Position numbers and translations under genes: made by a program. Shown here piece after piece: positions 11,084-21,092 of a stretch of 64,000 bases of DNA. The DNA is from Methylobacterium sp. CB376. GTDB taxonomy: Bacteria > Pseudomonadota > Alphaproteobacteria > Rhizobiales > Beijerinckiaceae. Every line of letters begins with the position of its first letter. Within the stretch, counting starts at the first letter, position 1. The notes under the pieces are model-generated. The model was given only the letters and a program-made list of their open reading frames with translations, ran no database searches and had not been told where the DNA came from. The stretch lies in contig NZ_CP121648.1 in the NCBI RefSeq assembly GCF_029714205.1, forward strand, positions 434,001 through 498,000, in the 5' to 3' direction.

Positions 11084-12564
11084 CAGGCCGCGCGCACGGT
11101 CTCGACGAAGCGCGCCACCTCCGCATTCAGCCGCTCGGATTGCCGCGACAGGTCGGAGGACGAGGCCAGCACCTGGGCGGCCACCCGGCCGGCCCCCTCG
11201 GCCGTGCTCGCCACCCCGGAGATGTTGCGCGTCACCTCGCCGGTGCCGGCGGCCGCCTGGGTCACGTTGCGCACGATCTCCTGGGTCGCCGCCTCCTGCT
11301 GCTCCACCGCGGCGGCGATCGCCGCGGCGACGTCGCTGATCTCGCGGATCTGCCCCGTGATGGCGCCGATGGCCGAGACCGCCTGGCCGGTCACGCCCTG
11401 GACCTCCGCGATCTGGGACGAGATCTCGTCGGTGGCCCTGGCGGTCTGGTTGGCGAGTTCCTTGACCTCGGCAGCGACCACCGCGAAGCCGCGCCCGGCC
11501 TCGCCGGCCCGGGCGGCCTCGATCGTGGCGTTCAAGGCCAGAAGGTTGGTCTGGCCCGCGATGGTCGAGATCAGGCCGACCACGTCGCCGATCCGGGACG
11601 CGGCCTGGCTCAGGGCGCCGACGAGCCCGGCGGTCTCGTCCGCCCGCCGCACCGCCGTGCGGGCGAGCCCGGCCGAGCCCTGCACCTGCCGGCCGATCTC
11701 CCGCACCGAGGCGCCGAGCTCCTCGGCCGCGGCCGCCACGGTATTGACGTTCGAGGCCGCCTGCTCGGCCGCCGCCGCCACGGCGGCGGCCTGGCTCGCC
11801 GTCTCGGCCGCGCTCGACATCATCCCGCGCGCGGTGTCCTGGAGTGCGCCGGCCGAGGAGGACACGACGCCGACCACGCCGCCGACCGCCCGCTCGAAGC
11901 CGTCGGCCATCTCCGCCAGCATGCGCTGGCGCCCGGTCTCCTTCGGGCCCACGTACCAGCCCCCCCTCATGACGCCGTTCGGGTGCAGGTCGCGGCTGTC
12001 GTACTCGACGAGGGGCTGGAGCGCGATCGGCCCTCCGCGTTGCGGGTCCAGTAGGGCAGCGCGCGGCCGCTCTGGTCGGATCCGGCGTCGCGCCGGCCGG
12101 CGAAGCGCGCGTCGCTGCCGTCGAGCGCGTCGGGCTCCCAGGCGCTGTAGGTTCCGTTGAATTCGGGATTGCGCTTCAGGGTGCTGAGCAGGATCTCGCT
12201 CAGCTGGCCGCGCCGCACCTCCGGGTGCGACGCGCTCGCCTTCCCGGACGCGATCACCTCCAGGGCCCCCGCGCAGGGCCCCCGCGCCGTTGCGCGCGGC
12301 CGCGAAGGCGAAATCGACCTTGGTCTGGATCACGGCCGCCTGATTGCCGGCCACCGCCCGCAGGTTCTCCTTGGCCTTGGCGTCGAGGATGCGCTCGACC
12401 GCGTCGGTGGCGAAGGCGCCGTTGCCCAGCGACGAGGAGGCGCCGAGCCCGAGGAGGAGGCCGGACACGACGATCACGCAGGCCCCCGAGACGGCGACCA
12501 TCCTGAACGTGATCGACTGAAACACGCCGATTCTGCCGACCGCAGTGGTTTGCCGAGTATCCAT
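11083..12564 (-). pseudogene. Decaying chemoreceptor gene (receptor 2): frameshifted sensor, TM2 and HAMP deleted
   Basis: An open frame of 493 codons survives, but it is not a normal receptor. Codons 1-100 give a membrane segment ([20 protein letters not shown]) and the start of a Cache-type sensor. A perfect 13-bp tandem duplication at 12262-12287 then shifts the frame. The natural continuation ([51 protein letters not shown]) lies in the other frame for about 75 codons. An apparent one-base loss near 12027 restores the frame at [18 protein letters not shown]. After [11 protein letters not shown] the sequence jumps to [13 protein letters not shown], so the rest of the sensor, TM2 and HAMP are missing. 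The signalling coiled coil (tip [20 protein letters not shown]) is intact and ends FVETVRAA. With one membrane segment the product would be misoriented. Confidence 0.8.
12262..12287. repeat. 13-bp tandem duplication causing a frameshift in receptor 2
   Basis: Two perfect adjacent copies of AGGGCCCCCGCGC (12262-12274 and 12275-12287) lie inside the receptor 2 sensor domain. Removing one copy makes the minus strand read [20 protein letters not shown], a continuous and plausible Cache sequence. The extra copy adds 13 bases and shifts the frame by +1. Confidence 0.9.
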
Positions 12565-12920
12565 TCCAAGCTCCCGAAGGGATCGCCGCGCGTCCGGTGC
12601 GTGACGACGGCTCCTGTCCAGGACAGGACACGATACAGGGCGAGTGCCGCAAGGTGATCTCCCAGGTCAGAGATGGCCTTCCATCATCTCTCAACGAGGC
12701 CTGGACGACGCGGCGGGCTGAATGACGTTACGTCCCAGCGCTGGGCGCCAGCATAGTCGCGCGCCCGGACAGCCGCGGGATCGCCGCCTCCACGGCCGCC
12801 GTCGAAGAATTCCTTATTGGATCGTCTTTGGTTCACAATTTTTTAACTCTATCTGACGCAGTGATATGATCGCGCCGGGGAATCTCCCTACCTGAATACA
12901 TGGCCATTCCGAGGATTATC
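12565..12920. promoter_or_regulatory. Divergent promoter region between receptors 2 and 3 (356 bp)
   Basis: No gene is seen. The stretch 12800-12890 is strikingly AT-rich for this genome. On the plus strand TTTAAC (12842-12847) and TATGAT (12865-12870) with a 17-bp spacer make a plausible housekeeping promoter, placing the transcript start about 45 bases before the receptor 3 ATG. An imperfect inverted repeat (AGAGATGG ... CCATcatCTCT, 12669-12691) lies nearer receptor 2 and could be a regulator site. The promoter assignment is by eye only. Confidence 0.4.
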
Positions 12921-14603
12921 ATGCTGAATCAGATCTCGATTCGAATAAAGATGATCTTTTGTGCGTCAACCATGCTTCTCCTGACGATCGCGACGGCCTG
13001 GCTCGCCAACCATCAGATGAGCGTGCTGAATGAGGCGGCGTCGGATCTCCGCCTCAACGTTCTCCAGGCGACCCAGGCGCTCGGCCAGGTCCAGGCGCAG
13101 GCCTTGCGCGTGCGCATCAACGGAAGCCGCCTGCTCTCCGCGAGGACGCCGGAGCAGCAGCGCGACGCGGCCACATCGATGCAGCAGCGCTACCGGGAAC
13201 TCGCCGCGGCGGAGGAGAACTTCCGCCGCCTCGCCCTGGCCGAGGCGGCGAGCCTCTTCGACACCTACACCCGGCAATGGAAGGCCTATCTCGACCTTCA
13301 GGCGGAAGCCGTGGCGACCCTCGAACGGGGCGACGCGGCCGCGGCGATGGAACTCTACAATGGCCGGATGTCCGACGCGATCCGGGCCGTCATCGCGACT
13401 CTGGTGAAGCTCGTCGAACTCAACACCGCCTCCGCGGCGGCCAGCGGCGACGCCATGACCAGCACCTTCGACAACGCCCAGATCCAGCTCATGGGCTTCA
13501 TCATGGTGGCTGCCCTGATGGCGGCGGGCGCGGCCGCGATGATGATCCTCGCGGTCAGCCGCCCCCTCGGCCGGATGACGGCGACGATGCATCGGCTCGC
13601 CGCCGGCGACACCGCGACGGAGATCGCGGGCCTCGACCGCCGGGACGAGATCGGCGAGATGAGCCGCGCCGTCCAGGTGTTCAGGGACGGCATGATCCGG
13701 GCCGCCGAACTGGAGGCCCAGACCGCCCGGGCCCGGGCCGAGGCCGAGGACCAGCGCCGCGCGGGCATGCGCGAGATGGCCGCCGGCTTCGAGGCGATGG
13801 TGGGAGGCATCGTCGCCTCCGTGACCACGGCCGCGGCGGAGCTGCAGGCCACCGCCCGGACCATGAGCGTGACCGCGGGCGAGACCGCGAGCCAGTCGAC
13901 GAGCGCCGCCGCCGCGGCCGAGGAAGCGTCCTCGAACGTCCGCACCGTGGCGGCCGCGGCCGAGGAGCTCGGCAGTTCGGTGCAGGAGATCGGCCGGCAG
14001 GTCGACGGCGCGGCCGAACTCGCCCAGGCGGCGGCCGCCGAGGCCGACCAGACGGCGACGATGGTGCAGGACCTGAGCCGGGCCGCTTCGCAGATCGGCG
14101 ACGTGGTGAGCCTGATCTCGACCATCGCGGGCCAGACCAACCTGCTGGCCCTCAACGCCACGATCGAGGCCGCCCGGGCCGGCGAGGCGGGCCGGGGATT
14201 CGCGGTGGTCGCCGCCGAGGTCAAGGAGCTCGCCAACCAGACCGCCAGGGCCACGGAGGGGATCTCCGGGCAGATCGGCGCGATCCAGACCTCGACCAAT
14301 CAGGCAGTCGGCGCCATCGGCGGGATCGTGCGACGGATCCAGGAAATCCGCACCGTGGCGATGGGGATCGCCGCCTCGGTCGAGGAGCAGGGCGCGACCA
14401 CCCAGGAGATCGCCCGCAACGTGGCCGAGGCGGCGAGCGGCACCGGGGAGGTCACCTCGCATGTCGGCAGCGTCGCGCAGGCGGCGGAGCGGACGGGTGC
14501 CGCGGCCGGCCAGGTGCTCGACGCGGCGTCGAGCCTGTCCCGGCAGTCGCAGCAGCTCGACGCCGAGGTGGCGCGGTTCCTCGCCTCGGTGCGCGCCGCC
14601 TGA
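12921..14603 (+). CDS. Methyl-accepting chemotaxis protein (receptor 3)
   Basis: This is a complete transmembrane chemoreceptor of 560 aa. ATG at 12921 ([20 protein letters not shown]) is preferred over ATG at 12900 because GAGGA lies five bases upstream of it. TM1 spans about 9-28. The periplasmic part (about 155 aa, [22 protein letters not shown] onward in two helices) resembles a four-helix-bundle (4HB_MCP) sensor. TM2 is near 187-213 ([20 protein letters not shown]), then HAMP ([18 protein letters not shown]) and the coiled coil with tip [20 protein letters not shown]. It ends RFLASVRAA. It is divergent from decayed receptor 2 and convergent with tuf. Its last codons and stop are duplicated in tandem downstream. 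Confidence 0.94.
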   Translation: MLNQISIRIKMIFCASTMLLLTIATAWLANHQMSVLNEAASDLRLNVLQATQALGQVQAQALRVRINGSRLLSARTPEQQRDAATSMQQRYRELAAAEENFRRLALAEAASLFDTYTRQWKAYLDLQAEAVATLERGDAAAAMELYNGRMSDAIRAVIATLVKLVELNTASAAASGDAMTSTFDNAQIQLMGFIMVAALMAAGAAAMMILAVSRPLGRMTATMHRLAAGDTATEIAGLDRRDEIGEMSRAVQVFRDGMIRAAELEAQTARARAEAEDQRRAGMREMAAGFEAMVGGIVASVTTAAAELQATARTMSVTAGETASQSTSAAAAAEEASSNVRTVAAAAEELGSSVQEIGRQVDGAAELAQAAAAEADQTATMVQDLSRAASQIGDVVSLISTIAGQTNLLALNATIEAARAGEAGRGFAVVAAEVKELANQTARATEGISGQIGAIQTSTNQAVGAIGGIVRRIQEIRTVAMGIAASVEEQGATTQEIARNVAEAASGTGEVTSHVGSVAQAAERTGAAAGQVLDAASSLSRQSQQLDAEVARFLASVRAA

Positions 14604-14632
14604 GCGGCGCGGTGCGCGCCGCCTGAGCGGCG
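14588..14632. repeat. 23-bp tandem duplication across the receptor 3 stop codon
   Basis: GGTGCGCGCCGCCTGAGCGG starts at 14588 and again at 14611 (period 23, 22 of 23 bases identical in the second copy). The unit carries the final codons for VRAA and the TGA stop. The stop region is therefore present twice, with the second copy in the 3' untranslated sequence. Confidence 0.9.
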
Positions 14633-14643
14633 GGACGCGGATG

Positions 14644-14682
14644 CGCGAACGGGGCGGGCGCCACGCGCCCGCCCCGTTCGCG
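14644..14682. terminator. Bidirectional hairpin between receptor 3 and tuf
   Basis: Perfect 17-bp arms (14644-14660 and 14666-14682; core CGCGAACGGGGC / GCCCCGTTCGCG) enclose a 5-nt loop. It sits between two convergent genes, where it can end both transcripts. A second 9-bp hairpin (GGCCCGGAC / GTCCGGGCC, 14688-14708) lies next to the tuf stop. Neither is followed by a real T run. Confidence 0.6.
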
Positions 14683-14721
14683 GCCGGGGCCCGGACGGCG
14701 TCCGGGCCGATCGGGGAGTGC

Positions 14722-15912
<1,191 letters not shown>

Positions 15913-16119
15913 ATCCCTCACCTGCGGCAAGCCCGCCCACGACGTCACGAGCCGGGCGGAAGGCGCGGCCCGCTTAGAGGGTTAGCGGCGCCGGATCAAG
16001 CCCGGCGCTGCGGCGCCGGATCGAGCCCGGGCTCCGGACCCGACCCCGCGCCAGGGAGGGCGCGCGTTCCCAGCCGCCCGGCCGCGTGCTACCTCGGCGC
16101 GGGAGCGGCGGGCCGGGCG

Positions 16120-16404
16120 ATGATGGGCGGGGACAGAACGGTGCGGGCGGCGATCCGAGGCCGCGTTCAGGGCGTCGGCTTCCGGGCCTGGACCCGGGAC
16201 GAGGCGACGCGCCTCGGCCTCAGCGGCCACGTCCGCAACTGCCCGGACGGGAGCGTGGAGGCCCTGCTCTCCGGTCCGGCCGAGGCGGTCGGGCAGATGC
16301 TCGCGGCGCTGCGCCGGGGCCCGGCCGGGGCCCGCGTCTCCGAGGTGGCGGTGGAGGCCTCGCCGGAGACGGCGCCCTCGGGCTTCGCGATCCGGCGCGG
16401 CTGA
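16120..16404 (+). CDS. acyP: Acylphosphatase
   Basis: This is a small enzyme (94 aa) hydrolysing the carboxyl-phosphate bond of acyl phosphates. The signature [11 protein letters not shown] (residues 14-24) carries the phosphate-binding loop and the catalytic arginine R22. The second motif, [15 protein letters not shown], carries the catalytic asparagine N40. The C-terminal strand ends GFAIRRG. The start is one of two adjacent ATGs (16120 or 16123), with GGCCGGGCG before them. The next gene begins 12 bp downstream, so acyP, the DUF599 gene and the DUF3253 gene probably form one operon. The physiological substrate of such enzymes is not settled. Confidence 0.95.
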   Translation: MMGGDRTVRAAIRGRVQGVGFRAWTRDEATRLGLSGHVRNCPDGSVEALLSGPAEAVGQMLAALRRGPAGARVSEVAVEASPETAPSGFAIRRG

Positions 16405-16416
16405 GGCCGGCGCCGC

Positions 16417-17112
16417 GTGGGCGACTTCTCCCTCCTCGATCTCGCCGCGGTGGTGAGCTTCGCGGTCGCCTGGATCGGCTACGGCGTCGCGGTGGAGCGG
16501 CTCTCGCGGGGGCGCAACAGCCTCAACCGGATGATGAACCTCTACCGCCACACCTGGACCGAGCAGCTCGAACTGCGCGAGAACCGGGTGGTCGACACCA
16601 CCATCAACGCCTCGCTGCAGAACGGCACCGCCTTCTTCGCCTCGACCTCGCTGATCGCGCTCGGCAGCGTCCTCACCCTGACGCGCTCGGCCGACGACGT
16701 GCTGACCCTGTTCTCGACCCTGCCCTTCGGCATGCAGACCACCCGGACCACCTGGGAGATCAAGGTGGCGGGGCTGGCGGTGATCTTCGTCTACGCCTTC
16801 TTCAAGTTCGCCTGGGCCTACCGGCTGTTCAACTACGGGGCCATACTGATCGGCGCGGTGCCGCCGCGGGGCGGCGACCCGGACGCGATCCGTCACGCCG
16901 CCAAGCGGGCCGCCACCATGAACGTGGTGGCGGGGGCGCATTTCAACCGCGGCCAGCGGGCCTGGTTCTTCGCGCTGGCCTATCTCGGCTGGTTCGTCAG
17001 CCCCTACATCCTGTTCGCCACGACCGCCGCCGTGGTTTACGTGATGTGGAAGCGCCAATTCGCCTCCGAGGCGTGCCGCGCCCTGCAGGAGCCCGATGAC
17101 ACCGCACCCTGA
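16417..17112 (+). CDS. DUF599 family membrane protein
   Basis: This is a 231-aa inner-membrane protein of the DUF599 family, function unknown. The start is GTG at 16417. Hydrophobic segments lie near residues 7-25 (LAAVVSFAVAWIGYGVAV), 72-90 (FFASTSLIALGSVLTL), 115-140 (VAGLAVIFVYAFFKFAWAY) and 187-212 (YLGWFVSPYILFATTAAVV). The loop between the first two has the conserved NSLNRMMNLYRHTW and ENRVVDT. It starts 12 bp after acyP and its end overlaps the next gene by 17 bp, which points to an operon. Nothing in the sequence indicates a substrate. Confidence 0.85.
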   Translation: MGDFSLLDLAAVVSFAVAWIGYGVAVERLSRGRNSLNRMMNLYRHTWTEQLELRENRVVDTTINASLQNGTAFFASTSLIALGSVLTLTRSADDVLTLFSTLPFGMQTTRTTWEIKVAGLAVIFVYAFFKFAWAYRLFNYGAILIGAVPPRGGDPDAIRHAAKRAATMNVVAGAHFNRGQRAWFFALAYLGWFVSPYILFATTAAVVYVMWKRQFASEACRALQEPDDTAP

Positions 17113-17365
17113 CGAGGCCGCCATCGCCGAGACGCTGCTGCGCCTCGTCGCGGAGCGCGGGCCGGACAAGACCATCTGCCCCTCGGAGGTCGCCCGGGCG
17201 CTGGGCGGCCCGCACCCGGACGGCTGGTCCCCCCTGATGCAGCCGGTCCGCCGTCAGGCGGTGCGGCTCATGAAGGAGGGCCGGATCGCGATCCTGCGCA
17301 AGGGACGCGTGGTTCCCGATCCGGACGCGTTTCGCGGGGTCTACCGCCTCTCCCTGCCGCGCTGA
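17096..17365 (+). CDS. DUF3253 family small protein, winged-helix-like
   Basis: This 89-aa protein matches the DUF3253 family by eye: AIAETLLRLVAERGPDKTIC, PSEVARAL, WSPLMQPVRRQAVRLMKEG, and IAILRKGRVVPDP. The arrangement of helices followed by a basic beta hairpin suggests a winged-helix fold, but DNA binding is not shown. It overlaps the DUF599 gene by 17 bp, so translation is probably coupled. In other genomes such genes often lie near small metabolic enzymes. No function can be assigned. Confidence 0.8.
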   Translation: MTPHPDEAAIAETLLRLVAERGPDKTICPSEVARALGGPHPDGWSPLMQPVRRQAVRLMKEGRIAILRKGRVVPDPDAFRGVYRLSLPR

Positions 17366-17367
17366 CC

Positions 17368-17409
17368 GCGCGGAGGCGAGTGCGCGGAGGCGAGTGCGCG
17401 GAGGCGAGT
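17368..17409. repeat. 14-bp tandem repeat, three copies
   Basis: GCGCGGAGGCGAGT occurs three times without interruption (17368, 17382, 17396). The array lies in the short gap between the DUF3253 stop and the converging RraA-like gene. It is not part of any coding sequence I can support. Confidence 0.9.
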
Positions 17410-17424
17410 GCTTGGCGGAGACGG

Positions 17425-18129
17425 CTACTTGGCGGCGGTCTCGGCCTCGTAGCGCGCCCGCGTCTCGGCGTTGGGCGGGTAGAGGCCCGGCAGGGGCAGG
17501 CCCTTCTCGACCTCGCGCATGATCCAGAGTTCGAGCCGCTCCTGCTCGACGGCCGCCAGGGCGACCTCCTGGGCGATGGCGGCCGGAATCACCACGGCGC
17601 CGTCCCCGTCCGCCACGATCACGTCGTCGGGGAAGACCGCGACGCCGCCGCAGCCGATCGGCTGGTTCCAGCCGACGAAGGTGAGGCCCGCCACCGAGGC
17701 CGGGGCGGCGACGCCCGCGCACCAGACCGGCAGCCCGGTCCCGGCGACGCCCTCGCCGTCGCGCATCACCCCGTCCGTGACCAGGGCGGCGACGCCGCGC
17801 TTGTGCATCCGCGCCGCCAGGATATCGCCGAAGATGCCGGCCTCGGTCACGCCCATGGCGTCCACGACCGCGATGCAGCCCTCCGGCATCGCCTCGATGG
17901 CGCCGCGGGTCGAGGTCGGGCTCGACCAGGATTCGGGGGTCGCGAGGTCCTCGCGGGCGGGGACGAAGCGCAGGGTGAAGGCCGGGCCGACGATGCGGGC
18001 ATTCGCCGCGAAGCGCGGCTGCGGCCCCTTCATCCAGCAGCGGCGCAGGCCCTTCTTCAGCATCACCGTGGTCAGGGTCGCGGTGGTGACGGCCTGCAGC
18101 GCGTCGATGAGGGTCTTGTCGAGGGGCAT
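17425..18129 (-). CDS. RraA/4-hydroxy-4-methyl-2-oxoglutarate aldolase family protein
   Basis: The 234-aa protein has the RraA-like swivelling fold signature. The conserved block ALVTDGVMRDGEGVAGTGLP contains the Arg and Asp that in the aldolase members hold pyruvate and the divalent metal. GDILAARMHKRGVAA precedes it and VFPDDVIVADGDGAVVIP follows. Enzymes of this family cleave 4-hydroxy-4-methyl-2-oxoglutarate or oxaloacetate; the E. coli member instead inhibits RNase E. I infer an aldolase/decarboxylase role, not the regulator role, from the retained active-site motif. The start is ATG at 18129 (MPLDKTLIDALQAVTTATL). It stands apart by 95 bp from the epmA-epmB-gst unit, on the same strand. 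Confidence 0.8.
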   Translation of the reverse strand: MPLDKTLIDALQAVTTATLTTVMLKKGLRRCWMKGPQPRFAANARIVGPAFTLRFVPAREDLATPESWSSPTSTRGAIEAMPEGCIAVVDAMGVTEAGIFGDILAARMHKRGVAALVTDGVMRDGEGVAGTGLPVWCAGVAAPASVAGLTFVGWNQPIGCGGVAVFPDDVIVADGDGAVVIPAAIAQEVALAAVEQERLELWIMREVEKGLPLPGLYPPNAETRARYEAETAAK

Positions 18130-18224
18130 GGCGTCGGTCCCGGTGGGAGAAACAGGCTGGGGCGAGGGGCTTAGCGGATGGGCGGGCGCCGCAGAAGGCC
18201 CGCCGCCGCCGGCCGGGCGGCCGC

Positions 18225-18866
18225 TCAGGTGATCGGAACGGTCAGCACCTTCGCGGCGGCCGGCCGGGCCGCGACCCGCGCATACCAGGCCTGCAGGTTC
18301 GGCCGGGGCTCGCGCGGGACGGCGAGGTGCAGCCAGCGATGGGCCGCGCAGCCGAGCGCGATGTCGGCCGCCGTGAAGGCGTCCCCGACCGCGAAGGGCC
18401 GGCCCGCGAGATGCGCGTCGAGGATCGCCGCGGCCGCCTCGCCCGCCGCCACCGAGCGGGCGATCAGGTCCGGGTCGCGCCCTTCGGCGGGCAGGCGGAC
18501 CGTCTGCCAGAAGGCGTCGCGCATGGCGGGCGTGAAGGTGGTGGCCTGCCAGTCGAGCCACTGGTGGACGTGGCCGCGCGCCCGCTCCTCCTCCGGCATC
18601 AGGGCGACGCCGCCCCGCGCCGCCGCCGCGGGGCCGTGTGCCTCGGCGAGGTAGCGCAGGATCGCGTTCGATTCCCAGAGCACGTAGCCGTCCTCCTCGA
18701 GGACGGGAACGAGGCCGTTCGGGTTCAGGGCGAGGTAGTCGGGGTCGCGGACGCGCCCGAAGGCCCCGCCCGCCTCCACCCGCTCGCAGGCGAGGCCGAG
18801 CTCCTCGAGCGCCCAGACCGCCTTCTGCACGTTCACCGAACTCAGCCGTCCCCAGAGTCTGCGCAT
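18225..18866 (-). CDS. Glutathione S-transferase family protein
   Basis: This is a 213-aa two-domain GST. The thioredoxin-like N-terminal domain begins MRRLWGRLSSVNVQKAVWAL, with Ser9/Ser10 in the catalytic position. It contains NPNGLVPVLEEDGYVLWESN, whose cis-Pro and ES(N) residues bind glutathione. The helical C-terminal domain has the capping motif FAVGDAFTAADIALG. The start at 18866 lies inside the 3' end of epmB (25-bp overlap), so it is translated in the same operon as epmA-epmB. The substrate is unknown. The operon link to EF-P modification is probably incidental. Confidence 0.92.
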   Translation of the reverse strand: MRRLWGRLSSVNVQKAVWALEELGLACERVEAGGAFGRVRDPDYLALNPNGLVPVLEEDGYVLWESNAILRYLAEAHGPAAAARGGVALMPEEERARGHVHQWLDWQATTFTPAMRDAFWQTVRLPAEGRDPDLIARSVAAGEAAAAILDAHLAGRPFAVGDAFTAADIALGCAAHRWLHLAVPREPRPNLQAWYARVAARPAAAKVLTVPIT

Positions 18867-19912
18867 CGCTCGTCTCCCTCGGGCGGATAGGCGTGGGCGC
18901 GCCCCTCCGGATCGGTCACGGTGAAGCCGCCCGGCCGCGGCTCCAGGTAGGCGGGCCCCACCGGCACCTTGCCGTGCCCGCCCGGGATGTCGAGCACGTA
19001 GGTCGGCTGGCAGAGGCCGGAGACGCGCCCGCGCAGGCCGCGCATCAGCGCCTGCCCCACGGGCAGGCTCGTGCGGAAGTGGCCCGTGCCCGGCGCGAGG
19101 TCGCCGTGGTGGAGGTAGTAGGGCTTGACCCGGTTCTCCACGAAGGCCCGCATCAGCGCGGCCAGCGTCTCGGGATCGTCGTTGACGCCGCGCAGCAGCA
19201 CCGATTGCGACACGAGCGGGATGCCCGCATCGACGAGCCGCGCGATCGCGGCGCGCGCGGCCGGCGTGAACTCGCCCGGATGGTTGGCGTGCAGCGCCAC
19301 GAAGACCGCCCGGCCGAAGCGCTTGAGGGCCGCCACCAGGGCGGCGTCGACGCGCTCCGGCTCCACCGCCGGCACCCGCGTGTGCAGGCGCAGCACCCGG
19401 ACGTGGTCGGTCGCGGCGAGGGCCGCGCCGATCCGCTCCAGGCGGCGGGGGCTGAGCAGGAACGGGTCGCCCCCGGTGACCACCACCTCCCAGATCTCCG
19501 GCCGGGCCGCCACGTAGGCGAGGGCCGCGTCGAGCTGCGCCTCGCTCAGCGCCCCCATCCCGTCGGGCCCGACCACCTCGCGCCGGAAGCAGAAGCGGCA
19601 ATAGACCGGGCAGACGTGCAAGGGCTTCAGCAGCACCCGGTCCGGGTAGCGGTGCACGATGCCCGGGAGCGGCGCGTGGGCCGCGTCGCCGATCGGGTCC
19701 GCCCGCTCGCCGGGCGCCGCGTCGAGCTCCTCGGCCCGGGGCAGGAACTGGCGGCCGATCCCGTCCTCGGGCGTCTCGATCAGGTCCGCCATCGCGGGCG
19801 TCACCGCGACCGCGTAGCGGGAGGCGACCCGCTCCAGGGCGGGGAGCGCGGCCCGCGGCACCAGCCCGGCCTCGACCAGGGAGGCGGGGTCGCGCAGGGT
19901 GCGACGGCTCAC
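18842..19912 (-). CDS. epmB: EF-P beta-lysylation protein EpmB (lysine 2,3-aminomutase-like)
   Basis: This is a radical SAM/PLP enzyme converting alpha-lysine to beta-lysine for EF-P modification. The protein is 356 aa. The cluster cysteines are C101, C105 and C108 in LHVCPVYCRFCFRREV. EVVVTGGDPFLLSPRRL and the PLP-lysine region VKPYYLHHGDLAPGTGHFR are typical of the family. The short C-terminal domain distinguishes EpmB from catabolic lysine aminomutases. The start is GTG at 19912, overlapping the epmA stop by four bases (GTGA), so translation is coupled. It forms epmA-epmB-gst, divergent from efp, which supports the EF-P role over lysine catabolism. Confidence 0.93.
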   Translation of the reverse strand: MSRRTLRDPASLVEAGLVPRAALPALERVASRYAVAVTPAMADLIETPEDGIGRQFLPRAEELDAAPGERADPIGDAAHAPLPGIVHRYPDRVLLKPLHVCPVYCRFCFRREVVGPDGMGALSEAQLDAALAYVAARPEIWEVVVTGGDPFLLSPRRLERIGAALAATDHVRVLRLHTRVPAVEPERVDAALVAALKRFGRAVFVALHANHPGEFTPAARAAIARLVDAGIPLVSQSVLLRGVNDDPETLAALMRAFVENRVKPYYLHHGDLAPGTGHFRTSLPVGQALMRGLRGRVSGLCQPTYVLDIPGGHGKVPVGPAYLEPRPGGFTVTDPEGRAHAYPPEGDERCADSGDG

Positions 19913-20961
19913 CGGCCGGGCTCCGCCACGGGGGTCCAGATCACCTCCTCGATGCGGCGCGCGCCGGTCGCGAGCATCACCAGCCGGTCGAAGCCGAGCG
20001 CGATGCCGCTCGCCTCCGGCATCCGCGCCAGGGCGGCGAGGAAGTCCTCGTCCACCGGGTAGCGCTCGCCGTAGATGCGCTCCTTCTCGTCCATCTCGGC
20101 GGCGAAGCGGCGGCGCTGCTCGTCCGCGTCGGTGAGTTCGCCGAAGCCGTTGGCGAGTTCGACCCCGCAGGCATAGAGCTCGAAGCGCTCGGCGACCCGC
20201 GGATCGGCCGGGCTCGGGCGGGCCAGCGCCGCCTCGGGGATCGGGTAGTCGCACAGGATCGTCGCCCTCCCGAGCCCGAGGTGCGGCTCGATCCGCTCGA
20301 CGAGGACGCGGCTGAACAGGTCGGCCCAGGTGTCGTCGGGTGCGGTGCGGATGCCGGAAGCGGTCACGGCGGCGCGCAGCCCCTCCCGGTCGGTGGCGCC
20401 GTCCGGCGCCACGGTGGCGAGGAGGTCGATCCCGGCATGGCGCGCGAAGGCCTCCGCGACCGTCAGGCGCTCGGGCTGCGCGAAGGGGTCGGCCTCCCGG
20501 TCGCGGTAGCGCAGCCGCTCCGCCCCGGCCGCCTCGGCCGCCCGGGCGAGGAGCGCCGCGCAGTCGCGCATCAGCGCCTCGCAGCCGTCCCCCGCCCGGT
20601 ACCACTCGACGAGGGTGAATTCCGGATGGTGCAGCGGGCCGCGCTCCCGGTTCCGGTAGACCGGCGCGAAGACGACGAGCCGCCGCTCCCCGGCCGCCAG
20701 CAGCTTCTTGCAGGCGAATTCCGGCGAGGTGTGGAGGTAGAGGGGCTGGCCGCGGCCGTCCGGCCCGATCGCCCGGGTGGCGAAGGCGCTGAGATGGGTC
20801 TCGTTGCCCGGAGAGACCTGCAGGGCGGCGGTCTCGACCTCGACGAAGCCGCGCTCCGCGAACCACGCGCGCAGGGCGGCCTTGATCCGGTTGCGGGCCA
20901 GCAGGCGGGGCCGGCGGTCGGCGTGGACGTGGGGGGCCCACCAGGGCGAGGCGGAGGTCAT
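19909..20961 (-). CDS. epmA: EF-P--(R)-beta-lysine ligase EpmA (GenX/PoxA)
   Basis: EpmA is a class II lysyl-tRNA synthetase paralogue that attaches beta-lysine to a lysine of EF-P. The protein is 350 aa and starts at 20961 (MTSASPWWAPHVHADRRPRL). It has the class II catalytic core: VETAALQVSPGNETHLSAFA, the motif 2 region YLHTSPEFACKKLLAAGERR, VFAPVYRNRERGPLHHPEFT, and motif 3 SGIALGFDRLVMLATGA. The N-terminal anticodon-binding domain of LysRS is absent, as expected for this family. It is coupled to epmB by a 4-bp overlap and divergent from efp across 131 bp. Confidence 0.95.
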   Translation of the reverse strand: MTSASPWWAPHVHADRRPRLLARNRIKAALRAWFAERGFVEVETAALQVSPGNETHLSAFATRAIGPDGRGQPLYLHTSPEFACKKLLAAGERRLVVFAPVYRNRERGPLHHPEFTLVEWYRAGDGCEALMRDCAALLARAAEAAGAERLRYRDREADPFAQPERLTVAEAFARHAGIDLLATVAPDGATDREGLRAAVTASGIRTAPDDTWADLFSRVLVERIEPHLGLGRATILCDYPIPEAALARPSPADPRVAERFELYACGVELANGFGELTDADEQRRRFAAEMDEKERIYGERYPVDEDFLAALARMPEASGIALGFDRLVMLATGARRIEEVIWTPVAEPGR

Positions 20962-21092
20962 CGGGTCGGAACCGGTCGCGACTGGCGGTCGCGCGTCAGA
21001 TGCGATAGGGCGGGCGCTCGGGCTCCCGCTTTCGCCAGCGGCTTGCGGGACGCCGACCGTCTCTGTCAACGCTCGCTGTTAGGACCCGACCC

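Noticed and set aside
17425..18129. RraA as a regulator of the RNase E encoded in the same window
   Set aside because: The protein keeps the aldolase active-site motif and lies far from rne. Nothing in the sequence links it to RNase E.
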